Origin: Albidovulum sp. bin36
GTDB lineage: Bacteria > Pseudomonadota > Alphaproteobacteria > Rhodobacterales > Rhodobacteraceae
NCBI GenBank assembly: GCA_002238565.1
Contig: MPMP01000001.1
Coordinates: forward strand, 1 to 64,000
Direction: 5' to 3'
DNA: 64,000 nucleotides
Shown here piece after piece: positions 56,398-64,000 of this stretch. Made by a program: the position numbers and the translations under genes. The first letter of the stretch is position 1; each line of letters starts with the position of its first letter. The notes under the pieces are model-generated. The model made no database searches, was not told the DNA's origin, and saw only the letters and a list, made by a program, of their open reading frames with translations.

Positions 56398-59300
56398 CTA
56401 TCCGCCGCCGCCGCTTTTCTTGAAGCTGACCGAGATGCGCGCCAATTCCGATGCGATTTCAAGCGCGCCGCGCAATCTTGCAGCCGAGTCGGGCCAGGTC
56501 CTCTGGACGACTAATTTGTCCGATTTTAGCTTCGCGCCGCCCTTTTGACGGCTAATGTATTCGGCTAGGCCCTGCGGGTCGGCGAACTCGTCGTTGTAGA
56601 ACTCGACGGTGGCGCCCTTGGGACCGCCGCTTAGCCGGAATACGCCGGCCAGTTTGCAGAGAGACTTGATTCGAATCAGCCTCAATAGAGTAACCGCCTC
56701 CGGCGGAAGCTTGCCAAATCTATCGATTAGCTCCGCCGCGAATCGTTCGATTTCAATTCTTGTGCGGAGAGTCGACATTCGTCGATACAGGTGCATGCGA
56801 ACATCGAGGTCCGCAACATAGTCCGGCGGAATCATGACTGTTACGCCGAGATTGATCTGCGGCATCCATTCCTCTTCCCGCAACGCCGTTTCGACATCGG
56901 CGCCCGCCCTGATTTTCTTTATCATTTGCTCAAGCATTTTTTGGTAGAGCTCAATCCCGACTTCGGGAATTCGGCCGGACTGCTGCGACCCTAGAATGTC
57001 ACCGGCGCCTCGAATGTCGAGGTCGTGCGACGCGACGGCAAAGCCGGCGCCGAGAGAATCAAGATTGCTCATAACCCGGAGCCGACGGTCGGCCTTTTCC
57101 GAAATTTTGCTTCGGCGATTGTACGTCAGATATGCATAGGCTCGAATGTGGGAGCGCCCTACCCGGCCTCTGATTTGATAGAGCTGAGCGAGGCCGAACA
57201 GATCGGATCGGTAGATGACGACCGTATTGGCCGTCGGCACGTCCAGTCCGGCGGCGACGATCGTAGTCGACAGCAAGACACCCGCCCTGCCCTCGAAAAA
57301 CTCGGTCGTCCGCGACTGGAGCAGGCTCGCGCTCATCCTTCCGTGCGCTACGACAAAGGAAACCTCGGGAATCTGGTTTTCGAGAAACCGCGCCATTCCC
57401 TGGAGGTCGGAAATTCGGGGAACGACGAAAAAGCTCTGGCCTCCTCGAGCATGCTCTCGCAAAAGAGCCTCCCTGACCGTCACTTCGTCGAATTCCAAAA
57501 CATACGTGCGTATCGCCAGCCGATCGGCGGGCGGGGTCCCGATCAGGGACATGTCCTTGATGCCCGAAAGCGACATTTGAATGGTACGCGGTATGGGCGT
57601 AGCCGTTAGCGATAGCACATGAACTTGCGACCGAAGCGACTTCAGCTTTTCCTTTTGCGCGACTCCGAAATTCTGCTCCTCGTCGATAACCAGCAGCCCG
57701 AAGTTCCGGAACTTGATTTTGTCTGATAGCAGCGCATGCGTGCCGATAGCGATATCGACCATTCCGGTTCCGATTTCTTCGCGAATCAATTCCGAATCCT
57801 TGGTTCCGACCAACCGCGAAAGATGCCGGATATTAATCGGAAAGCCTTTGAATCGGTCCTGGAATGTCTTGTAGTGCTGCCGCGCCAGCAGAGTTGTCGG
57901 CGCAATTACGCACACTTGCCAGCCTTCGAGCGCCGCGACGAACGAGGCGCGCATTGCAACTTCCGTTTTTCCGAATCCGACATCCCCGCAAATTAGCCTG
58001 TCCATGGGCCTGCCCGATGCGATGTCGCTAAGGACGTCTTCGACCGCGGTCCCTTGATCCTCGGTTTCCTCGTACTGAAACCGGGTTAGAAACGAACCGT
58101 AGGCATGCTGGTCGGGCACCATCGTGTTGCCCTTGCGAATTTCCCGTTCCGCTGCGACCTTCAAAAGGCTCTCGGCCAAATCGAGTATGCGCTTGCGCAT
58201 TCTGGCCTTGCGCTCCTGCCAGTACGGCGCGCCAAGCCGGTCCAAGCGGGCGGTGTCCTTTCCGTAGCTGGAAATGAGATCTATATTTTCAACAGGCAGG
58301 TACAGGCGGTCGCCGCCATCGAATTCCAGTACGATGCAGTCGTGCGATACGCCGGATGCCCGAAGAGTCTCCAATCCCCTGTAGATCCCTATCCCGTGAT
58401 CGACATGCACGACTACGTCGCCGGGCAGGAATGCGGCGGCATCCGCTAGAATTTCGGATACCAGTTTTTTCCTTTGCTTGGTTCGAACAAGCCGCTTCCC
58501 GAATACGTCCTGTTCGGAAATCACAACGAATCCCGGCGCGCTAAATCCGCTTTCAAGCGCCCAAGCTACTACGCAGACTTTACCGCCAAGTTCTTCCAGG
58601 TCACGAAATCCCTCGATAGTACGGATTCCATCGATTCCAGAATCTTCCAGAAGTGTTTTTAAACGGAGTCGAGAGCCGTCGGTCCAGCAGGCCACGACCA
58701 CATTGGACTCTTTTCTTACCTCCTGAATCTTTTTAGAGAAGTGGTCTAGGCGCGTTTCGCTATCGCCGCTTTCGGACCCGATTGGAAAATCCAGTCCCGC
58801 ACGGCCGCCCGAATCGATAATGCCGGGGCCTGGCGGCAGCCGGCCGGCGCGAAGCCGGTAGACTTTCCTGCTCGACAGCAAGCTATCGAATTCTTTAGGC
58901 TTCAGATACAAAAGCTCGGGCTTGCACGGAGGCGCGAAGCTTTGCTGCTGCGCCTTCCCGACCGCCTCCGTTCTCGCCTCATAGCGCGACAAGACAAGAT
59001 TCCATCTTTCTTCGCGAAGAAATTCATCCCGTTCGTCGAAACTGATTCGAGCGTTCGGCAAATAATCGAATATCGTTTCCAGTCTCTCGTAAAAGAGCGG
59101 AAGCCAATGCTCGATGCCTTGCGCTCGCTTGCCTTCGGATACCGATTCGTAAAGCGTGGCGCCTAAAGGCGAAGTTCCGAATTCGGCCCTGTACCGCATC
59201 CGAAACCTCGCTACCGATTCTTCATCCAGAAAAAGTTCGGAACCGGGCGCCAATTCCAATTCGCTCAGCTTTCCCGTCGTCAGCTGCGTCTCGGGATCGA

Positions 59301-59880
59301 ATACGCGAATTCCGTCCAGGATGTCGCCGAAAAAATCCAGCCTGCCCGGGCTCGTCCAGCCAAGAGGAAACAAATCGATTATGCCGCCTCGAACTGCGAA
59401 TTCGCCGGGCTCCATTACCTTGGAACGACGGCAATAGCCCGATTCAGCTAGTCGTTCCAAAAGAGCATTTCGATCGATCCTTTGCCCGATCGATGCGAAA
59501 AAGCTGCGCTGCCGGATCGCTTCTTTTGGCGGCAAATACTGCGTCGCCGAATTTACTGTCGCCAATACGACCATCGGCCCGGAAATCATGCCGTTCGCAA
59601 AGCCGGCGAGAAATGAAAGGCGATTGGACGCGATCTCGGCTCTCGGCGAAATTCGATCGAAGGGCATGCAATCCCATGCAGGAAAGGAAATCACCGGGCA
59701 TCCCGGGGAAAAGAACTTTATTGCGCTCTGTATCTGCGAAACCCGCCTGTCATCCTTGGCGATATGAAGAATAGGTCCGCCGTGGTCGTTCGCCCAGTTC
59801 GCAAGCAGCCGGCCGTCAAAACCCTCGGGAGCGCCCCCAACTATTATTTCTCGAATGCTAGTAGAATCAGTTTTCATCAT
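56398..59880 (-). CDS. mfd: Transcription-repair coupling factor Mfd, 1160 aa
   Basis: Mfd removes RNA polymerase stalled at DNA lesions and recruits UvrA. The UvrB-homology region is at the N-terminus (PVISFPAWDCMPFDRISPRA), then the RNA-polymerase interaction domain (GDVVVHVDHGIGIYRGLETL), the ATPase with Walker A GDVGFGKTE at about 632-640, LLVIDEEQNFGVAQKEKLK (DEEQ box) and the translocase motifs through QIRGRVGRSHIRAYAY and GAGDILGSQQSG. The C-terminal UvrA-blocking domain follows. Length is typical. The gene ends near the small-RNA region and begins after an AT-rich gap. Confidence 0.97.
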   Translation of the reverse strand: MMKTDSTSIREIIVGGAPEGFDGRLLANWANDHGGPILHIAKDDRRVSQIQSAIKFFSPGCPVISFPAWDCMPFDRISPRAEIASNRLSFLAGFANGMISGPMVVLATVNSATQYLPPKEAIRQRSFFASIGQRIDRNALLERLAESGYCRRSKVMEPGEFAVRGGIIDLFPLGWTSPGRLDFFGDILDGIRVFDPETQLTTGKLSELELAPGSELFLDEESVARFRMRYRAEFGTSPLGATLYESVSEGKRAQGIEHWLPLFYERLETIFDYLPNARISFDERDEFLREERWNLVLSRYEARTEAVGKAQQQSFAPPCKPELLYLKPKEFDSLLSSRKVYRLRAGRLPPGPGIIDSGGRAGLDFPIGSESGDSETRLDHFSKKIQEVRKESNVVVACWTDGSRLRLKTLLEDSGIDGIRTIEGFRDLEELGGKVCVVAWALESGFSAPGFVVISEQDVFGKRLVRTKQRKKLVSEILADAAAFLPGDVVVHVDHGIGIYRGLETLRASGVSHDCIVLEFDGGDRLYLPVENIDLISSYGKDTARLDRLGAPYWQERKARMRKRILDLAESLLKVAAEREIRKGNTMVPDQHAYGSFLTRFQYEETEDQGTAVEDVLSDIASGRPMDRLICGDVGFGKTEVAMRASFVAALEGWQVCVIAPTTLLARQHYKTFQDRFKGFPINIRHLSRLVGTKDSELIREEIGTGMVDIAIGTHALLSDKIKFRNFGLLVIDEEQNFGVAQKEKLKSLRSQVHVLSLTATPIPRTIQMSLSGIKDMSLIGTPPADRLAIRTYVLEFDEVTVREALLREHARGGQSFFVVPRISDLQGMARFLENQIPEVSFVVAHGRMSASLLQSRTTEFFEGRAGVLLSTTIVAAGLDVPTANTVVIYRSDLFGLAQLYQIRGRVGRSHIRAYAYLTYNRRSKISEKADRRLRVMSNLDSLGAGFAVASHDLDIRGAGDILGSQQSGRIPEVGIELYQKMLEQMIKKIRAGADVETALREEEWMPQINLGVTVMIPPDYVADLDVRMHLYRRMSTLRTRIEIERFAAELIDRFGKLPPEAVTLLRLIRIKSLCKLAGVFRLSGGPKGATVEFYNDEFADPQGLAEYISRQKGGAKLKSDKLVVQRTWPDSAARLRGALEIASELARISVSFKKSGGGG

Positions 59881-60615
59881 TGCGCCTTGCTAGCTAGGCG
59901 CCAGGCTATAATTGTCAACATCAACCAATCGCCGGAATCCAATTAATCCTGTTTGGGAGACAGGTGATGCTGTCGGATATTGAATTCCCTCAAGTGTAAA
60001 TCGACTGCAATTCGCCCAAACTGCTGCAGAATGAGTCAATTAATGCACAAAAGTTAGGCGGATAATTTAACACAAATTATGCATCTCTGATTAAGCGCAA
60101 CTTTAACGACTCCAAGTCGTATTAGCATTGTATTTCAACAATTTACTCTCGAGTATTTGGGCACTTTTCTTCACTCCGTGTAAAACTTGTTAAATCGACC
60201 GCCTCCAAAATTTGCTAAATGCCCAAGTTCGTCGCAATCCGTTGACGCGACCGTCGGCCGTCCGCACAATTTTTAATCCAAATTGTCAGAAAGTTAATAG
60301 GATATATTAAAGAATTTGTCACATGCTAACGAAAATTCTCGATTGCCTAGCATGCCCGAATTGCGTAACCGCCTCGTTTTTCCTTGAGACTTGATTTGAC
60401 CTTAAAGAAATGCGATTTGGCTCAAATTTGGACTGATGCGCGGAAAATCAATAAGTTAATTATAATTTTTGCGAGTCTATTTTAGTTGCGGGCCGAACCT
60501 GAATTTTTTTGATAGTTGCCGAAATCCCTGCGTTCCGCTTCAAGCGGATCATGTTTGCGTATTCGCCCCGGGATAGGTTAATTGTCTTAAAAATTGCTTT
60601 AACCGGAACTGCCTA
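59881..60615. other. AT-rich gene-free region between mfd and hemB
   Basis: About 735 bases with no open frame of note, rich in A and T runs. No tRNA, riboswitch or array was recognised. It must hold the divergent promoters of mfd and hemB. No clear DnaA boxes (TTATCCACA) were seen, so I do not propose an origin. Confidence 0.5.
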
Positions 60616-61611
60616 ATGCCGTCCAATTTTCCCATGGCCCGCGCCCGTCGACTGAGGCGAACAGCGGCTCTTCGCGATCTTGTCCGCGAGAATTCGCTTG
60701 TTCCGGCAGATTTAATTTGGCCGATTTTCATTTGCGAGGGACGCGGAATTTCCGAAGGCGTTTCATCGATGCCAGGCGTTGCCCGGATGTCGGTAGATCG
60801 CGCTATCGAGGCCTTGAGGCACGCATTCGATCTCGGCATAACTACCGCAGCGCTTTTTCCGTATGTCGAAAGAGAAAAAAAATCATCCAATTGCGAGGAA
60901 GCGTGGAATCCGGATAATCTGGTAAACAGGGCAACGAGACAAATTAAATCGGCGTTGCCCGATATGGCCGTACTGGTTGATGTCGCGCTTGATCCATACA
61001 ATGCCGACGGGCATGACGGCCTGCTGCGCAATGGCGAAATCCTGAATGACGAAACCGTCGAATGCCTAGTAAAGGAAGCGATATCCCATGCCGAGGCGGG
61101 AGCCGATATTCTAGGGCCGTCCGACATGATGGACGGGCGAATCGGCGCCATTCGAAAATCGCTTGAAAACCATAAGTTTCAAAACACGGCCATAATGTCT
61201 TATTCAGCCAAGTACGCGTCGGCATTCTACGGACCATTCAGAAATGCGGTTGGCTCCGGCGAGCTCCTGCGCGGCGACAAAAAATCGTATCAAATGGATC
61301 CGGGCAACTCCATCGAAGCGTTGCGCATGGTCCAGCGCGATATTGCCGAAGGCGCCGACATCGTGATGGTCAAGCCCGGCATGCCCTATCTAGACATTTG
61401 CCGACTCGTCGCATCGTCCGTTTCGGTTCCTACTTTCGCCTACCAAGTCTCGGGCGAGTATTCCATGCTTCAAGCGTCTTCCCTGAACGGATGGATCGAA
61501 CTCGATGCCGCGGTGGCGGAAAGCCTGCTGTCTTTCAAGAGAGCCGGGTGCCGGGGCATTTTGACTTATTTCGCTGTCTACGCCGCTGAAAAAATTTTAA
61601 AAAACAATTAA
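60616..61611 (+). CDS. hemB: Delta-aminolevulinic acid dehydratase, 331 aa
   Basis: HemB joins two 5-aminolevulinate molecules to porphobilinogen in haem and corrinoid synthesis. The two Schiff-base lysines are about 199 (MSYSAKYAS) and about 253 (MVKPGMPYLD). The metal-switch segment reads DVALDPYNADGHDG, rich in Asp, so this is the magnesium-responsive type without the zinc cysteines, common in Alphaproteobacteria. Length is normal. The ATG at 60616 has no perfect ribosome site but gives the usual start. An IS1595-type terminus begins eight bases after its stop codon. Confidence 0.97.
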   Translation: MPSNFPMARARRLRRTAALRDLVRENSLVPADLIWPIFICEGRGISEGVSSMPGVARMSVDRAIEALRHAFDLGITTAALFPYVEREKKSSNCEEAWNPDNLVNRATRQIKSALPDMAVLVDVALDPYNADGHDGLLRNGEILNDETVECLVKEAISHAEAGADILGPSDMMDGRIGAIRKSLENHKFQNTAIMSYSAKYASAFYGPFRNAVGSGELLRGDKKSYQMDPGNSIEALRMVQRDIAEGADIVMVKPGMPYLDICRLVASSVSVPTFAYQVSGEYSMLQASSLNGWIELDAAVAESLLSFKRAGCRGILTYFAVYAAEKILKNN

Positions 61612-61618
61612 TTAGTTA

Positions 61619-61644
61619 GGGTATTTTATACGCTTAACTAGCCA
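61619..61644 (+). repeat. Terminal inverted repeat of the second IS1595-family element
   Basis: It begins GGGTATTTTATACG and ends AACTAGCCA. The pattern GGG, T/A-rich TATAC core and inner GCCA is shared with the repeats of the first element. The matching other end is outside the window, so the call rests on similarity and on position between hemB and the cargo genes. Confidence 0.55.
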
Positions 61645-61658
61645 AAGCACCGTCCGGT

Positions 61659-61898
61659 CTATGCCTGCCTGGTTTCTATACATCGGACTTCCGCAGAGTC
61701 GGGTCGGGTTTCCTTGCTGCGAAGAACATGGCGCGGGCCACGCGCTACGGGCTGGCGTTGATCTTCGGTATTGGCTTCCGCGGGCGGCCCGGCCCGCGCC
61801 CGGTCTTGTTGCTTCCTAGATTGGTAGTTGTGCATCCATCCATGAGCTGCAAGGCTTGATCCGGACGGGGGTCGCATTTTCGTTTCGGCATTGCCCAA
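61659..61898 (-). CDS. Possible small third gene of the second element, 79 aa
   Basis: An open frame begins with ATG at 61898, four bases after the endonuclease stop, and ends near the inverted repeat, the same place as the small third gene of the first element. The translation (MGNAETKMRPPSGSSLAAHG, then an Arg/Gln-rich part) has no recognisable family and does not resemble the first element's small protein. It may be non-coding. I list it because of its position only. Confidence 0.25.
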   Translation of the reverse strand: MGNAETKMRPPSGSSLAAHGWMHNYQSRKQQDRARAGPPAEANTEDQRQPVARGPRHVLRSKETRPDSAEVRCIETRQA

Positions 61899-61901
61899 CC
61901 C

Positions 61902-62666
61902 CTAGTTTGAGTGATCTTTGAAGAATTTGATCCACGATTTTGCCGGGATCCCTCGCACCGACTCGTTCATCATCGGATTTATGTAGTCATTCATAATTCC
62001 GTAGCGCGCCAACCTTCCAAAATTTCCGCCTGAATCATTGTTCGCCTTGTCGGAAATGCGGTCGCCCTTCGCCGGGAAGGGGCTGACATTGTCGGGTTCC
62101 GCAATCCCGGTGTCACTCGTGGAGTTGCGTTCATGCTGCCAGTAATAGTTGCGCTTCTCTGCACAATAAAGTGCGGGCCGGACAAATGGACGCATGAGCA
62201 TGGGAGAGCCTGCCAGAACATTCGATAGCACCCAAGGGACGACAACCAGTAGGTCCCATGGATTGCAAACCGCTCGCGTCGCCGTGAAGCGGTAAGTTGG
62301 AGCCTCCTCCTTGGACAGGAGATACCAGCCCTTCAACTCTATACCCATGAGCGGTTCTATTCCGTTGTCCACCGATTGCAGTCGAACATCAGGAAAAGTC
62401 TGCGGCTGACGTACAAACGAGTATGTCTGATACTTGGACTCCGGATCCCAAACAGGCCGCAGATCATTAAGGGTCTGAACGACGGATTCCTCAATCGTTG
62501 CCGCAAGCGGTGCATTGAGCGTGAAGATGTCTGTTGCGAGCAATCCCTCGATCGATGTTGACGTGGTGAAGTGGCTCGGTACCGAGAAAAGTGCGCGCCT
62601 GATCCGATTCCAGAGCCAGTAGTGTTCCCAATTGGAAGGTTCGGCCGGTCGGGGCGCATCAGGCAT
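61902..62666 (-). CDS. Type II restriction endonuclease-like protein, 254 aa
   Basis: The protein has an N-terminal helical segment followed by STSIEGLLATDIFTLNAPLA and a likely PD-(D/E)XK core: TFPDVRLQS, then MGIELKGWYLLSKEE (PD ... E-L-K). RFTATRAVCNPWDLLVVVPW and VLSNVLAGSPML follow, and the C-terminal DSGGNFGRLARYGIM is conserved in proteins I recall next to this methyltransferase type. I chose ATG 62666, overlapping the methyltransferase stop by eight bases with AGAGG upstream; ATG 62690 adds eight residues. It should cut DNA that its partner leaves unmethylated; recognition sequence is unknown. Confidence 0.75.
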   Translation of the reverse strand: MPDAPRPAEPSNWEHYWLWNRIRRALFSVPSHFTTSTSIEGLLATDIFTLNAPLAATIEESVVQTLNDLRPVWDPESKYQTYSFVRQPQTFPDVRLQSVDNGIEPLMGIELKGWYLLSKEEAPTYRFTATRAVCNPWDLLVVVPWVLSNVLAGSPMLMRPFVRPALYCAEKRNYYWQHERNSTSDTGIAEPDNVSPFPAKGDRISDKANNDSGGNFGRLARYGIMNDYINPMMNESVRGIPAKSWIKFFKDHSN

Positions 62667-63702
62667 CCGCAAGCCTCTTGATCGCGGCATGAATGAATTC
62701 CGGTATGATTTCCGCGCTTCGGCAGGCCCTCCCGGAACGCCACGAACTCAAAGCGGCAGGGCACAAACCGCCGAATGGTTCCCAAACCATATCGCCCGGG
62801 TCAGTACAAATCCCGATAGTCATGTCCACAAGCGCAAGAGGCTTCTGGCTGCCATGAAGGCTCTTGAACTTCCAGCGCATCGCCGTTCGTTCGCCGTTGA
62901 CCCGCTCGGATCCTCCAACGTGCGGGTGTTGCCAAACGTTTGTTTTCCCGACCGGACAATTGAACTTGGCGCGTTGCCGCGACCATTCAGATGCCGTGAA
63001 CGAGCGAATGCCGTCACCACTGAAATAGGGACGTCCAGCCGGATTTCCATGGGCGTTAGCGTAGCGGGCCAACGCCGCGAATGCGTCGGGAGGCGGATAA
63101 TACCAGAGATGGTCCGCCGTGAGGTACTTCCGGGTTGCAGCATTGGCGACCCCGCATGCCTCATTGGCCAGGCGGAGCGGCAGTCCGGAGCGCATCCATT
63201 CACTCCGCAGCCATGCCTGCATTGTCATTCCGTCAAATCTTGGCGCCTTTACGTATTGAACACATACCTCCGTTGTGACCGGCAGTTTCCGAAGGGTCCT
63301 TGTATTGGCATTGCCGGCAATGTGACCCAAGCCCTTGTCCCAGACATGGCAACTCCGATATTCCCAACCGAATGATTGAAGCCTGGGGTGTACCGTTGCC
63401 CATCCCAGTTCCGTGTTCCAGAACCAAAGCGTTGTCTGCGGTGTCGCCTTTTCTGTCCATGCGCGAATGTGCGGAGTGTACCACTCCGCCAAACCGTCCG
63501 TTCCCGTCAAGTCTCCTGGATATCCGCCAACACCATACGGACCATCGCAAATTATGCAGACCGGCTCGGGCCATTCAAGGTAGAAGGATTCGGCAGGACC
63601 GAAGCAAACTTCTACCACTCCGCGCCGGAAACGGTTTTGTTCAATCCGCTCTGCCCCTGAAGTAGCATCCTGGTCATGAACAATTGTCGGCACAACGTTC
63701 AT
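62659..63702 (-). CDS. DNA (adenine/cytosine-N4) methyltransferase of a type II-like system, 347 aa
   Basis: A beta-class-like, circularly permuted amino-methyltransferase. Catalytic motif IV reads CIICDGPYGVGGYPGD, with DGPY in place of the common DPPY; AdoMet-site residues lie at the C-terminus in GSQKPLALVDMTIGICTDPG and MVWEPFGGLCPAAL. The target-recognition part is in the middle (HLWYYPPPDAFAALARYANA). The whole frame is intact. ATG 63702 overlaps the transposase stop (ATGA). It should protect the host from the adjacent endonuclease. Confidence 0.85.
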   Translation of the reverse strand: MNVVPTIVHDQDATSGAERIEQNRFRRGVVEVCFGPAESFYLEWPEPVCIICDGPYGVGGYPGDLTGTDGLAEWYTPHIRAWTEKATPQTTLWFWNTELGWATVHPRLQSFGWEYRSCHVWDKGLGHIAGNANTRTLRKLPVTTEVCVQYVKAPRFDGMTMQAWLRSEWMRSGLPLRLANEACGVANAATRKYLTADHLWYYPPPDAFAALARYANAHGNPAGRPYFSGDGIRSFTASEWSRQRAKFNCPVGKTNVWQHPHVGGSERVNGERTAMRWKFKSLHGSQKPLALVDMTIGICTDPGDMVWEPFGGLCPAALSSWRSGRACRSAEIIPEFIHAAIKRLADA

Positions 63703-64000
63703 CGCCTCGCTCCTGACGGCAAGCCATTGTCGGCTATGAGTTCACTGTAGCGGAGCCGCTTGCCGACCATGCCCTGCGCCAAGACGGTCATCGGGGTGAT
63801 GGTGTCAAGATCCCGGATGTTGTGCCTTCCTGCAAATTCCTGAACGTAGCGGTTGAGGTGCTTCGGCGACATCTTGTGGAATGTGCCACGATAACCGCGC
63901 TAGAGCAACGCCCAAATGGACTCTAGCCCGTTCGTGTGCACCATGTCCTTGACCTACTGCCCCACCGAATAATTGACGCTTTTTTGCCTGAATCCCATTC
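63699..64000 (-). pseudogene. IS1595-family transposase, C-terminal part with two amber codons, cut by window edge
   Basis: The minus strand reads HTNGLESIWALL, stop, RGYRGTFHKMSPKHLNRYVQ and EFAGRHNIRDLDTI, ending GKRLRYSELIADNGLP. This is the C-terminal part of an IS1595 (ISXO2-like) transposase. A TAG replaces the Tyr expected in VGQYVKDMVHTNG, and another TAG replaces the Lys expected in ALLKRGYRG. With two ambers the protein would be truncated before the catalytic Asn/Glu region. The N-terminal zinc ribbon and first catalytic residues lie outside the window. The stop overlaps the methyltransferase start. Confidence 0.88.

Larger units (their letters stand above)
61619..64000 (-). mobile_element. 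Second IS1595-family element with an intact methyltransferase-endonuclease pair (runs off the window)
   Basis: On the minus strand the order is transposase (partly outside the window), DNA methyltransferase, restriction endonuclease and possibly a small third gene, ending at an inverted repeat that starts at 61619. This is the same plan as the element at 12101-15141, but the methyltransferase and endonuclease belong to different families. Start-stop overlaps link transposase to methyltransferase and methyltransferase to endonuclease, so they are one transcription unit. Its insertion point lies immediately after hemB. The two passenger genes are open, whereas the transposase has two in-frame amber codons. 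Confidence 0.8.

Noticed and set aside
59881..60615. AT-rich 735-base region as a replication origin
   Set aside because: No cluster of DnaA boxes and no dnaA, parAB or hemE-type origin neighbours beyond hemB.
63699..64000. Genetic-code change with TAG read as an amino acid
   Set aside because: Several intact genes end in TAG, and the TAG codons occur only in mobile or decayed genes.
1..64000. CRISPR array or prophage
   Set aside because: No regularly spaced repeats and no phage structural genes were seen; the methyltransferases are explained by the IS1595-type elements.

Overview
The window looks like a chromosomal segment of an alphaproteobacterium that is losing genes. The assignment rests on several independent signs: recA preceded by a GTTC-N7-GTTC SOS box and followed by alaS; the suf order Rrf2 regulator - desulfurase - sufB - cupin - sufC - sufD - Yip1-like - sufS; an Rrf2/IscR-type regulator without the usual cysteine triad; phoR-pstB-phoU-phoB; and an aspartate-rich HemB. 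Core genes look intact. Between them lie long gene-poor gaps and many broken genes with frameshifts, amber codons or deletions.

Layout. 1-2.0 kb: two truncated copies of an Rpn-type nuclease C-terminus and decayed DNA. 2.0-10 kb: recA, alaS, a DUF1330 gene, icd and catalase. 10-12 kb: the remains of a glutamine synthetase-like gene and an N-formylglutamate amidohydrolase-like gene, back to back and both missing their 5' ends. 12.1-15.1 kb: an IS1595-family element with recognisable inverted repeats, carrying a decayed DNA methyltransferase, a SacI-like restriction endonuclease and a small third gene. 15.1-21.4 kb: gene-poor DNA, an acetamidase/formamidase, a DruA-like/resolvase chimera, a DUF4160-DUF2442 pair and a two-gene operon of small unknown proteins.

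21.5-35.5 kb: lipA and ratA (COQ10-like) flank a 12 kb catabolic cluster. It contains an unusual SucCD-like CoA ligase, a GntR regulator, a ThDP-dependent acyl-CoA lyase/decarboxylase, a formyl-CoA:oxalate CoA-transferase (frc), a stand-alone 10-formyl-THF hydrolase-like protein, formate-THF ligase and a TctCBA transporter. I infer uptake of a small carboxylate, probably oxalate or a 2-hydroxy acid, through CoA thioesters to formyl-CoA/formate and the folate C1 pool.

35.5-45.1 kb: the suf Fe-S assembly operon. 45.2-49.7 kb: tRNA-Arg(CCG), phosphate signalling genes and aroQ. 49.7-61.6 kb: tsf, rpsB, pseudouridine catabolism (psuK, psuG), DUF502, a YejA-like binding protein, a candidate small RNA, mfd and hemB. 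61.6-64 kb: a second IS1595-family element, running off the window, with a different and apparently intact methyltransferase-endonuclease pair and a transposase interrupted by two amber codons.

The most notable pattern is that both IS1595-type elements share the order transposase - methyltransferase - endonuclease, with unrelated methyltransferases and endonucleases. This suggests that this transposon backbone has repeatedly captured restriction-modification modules.
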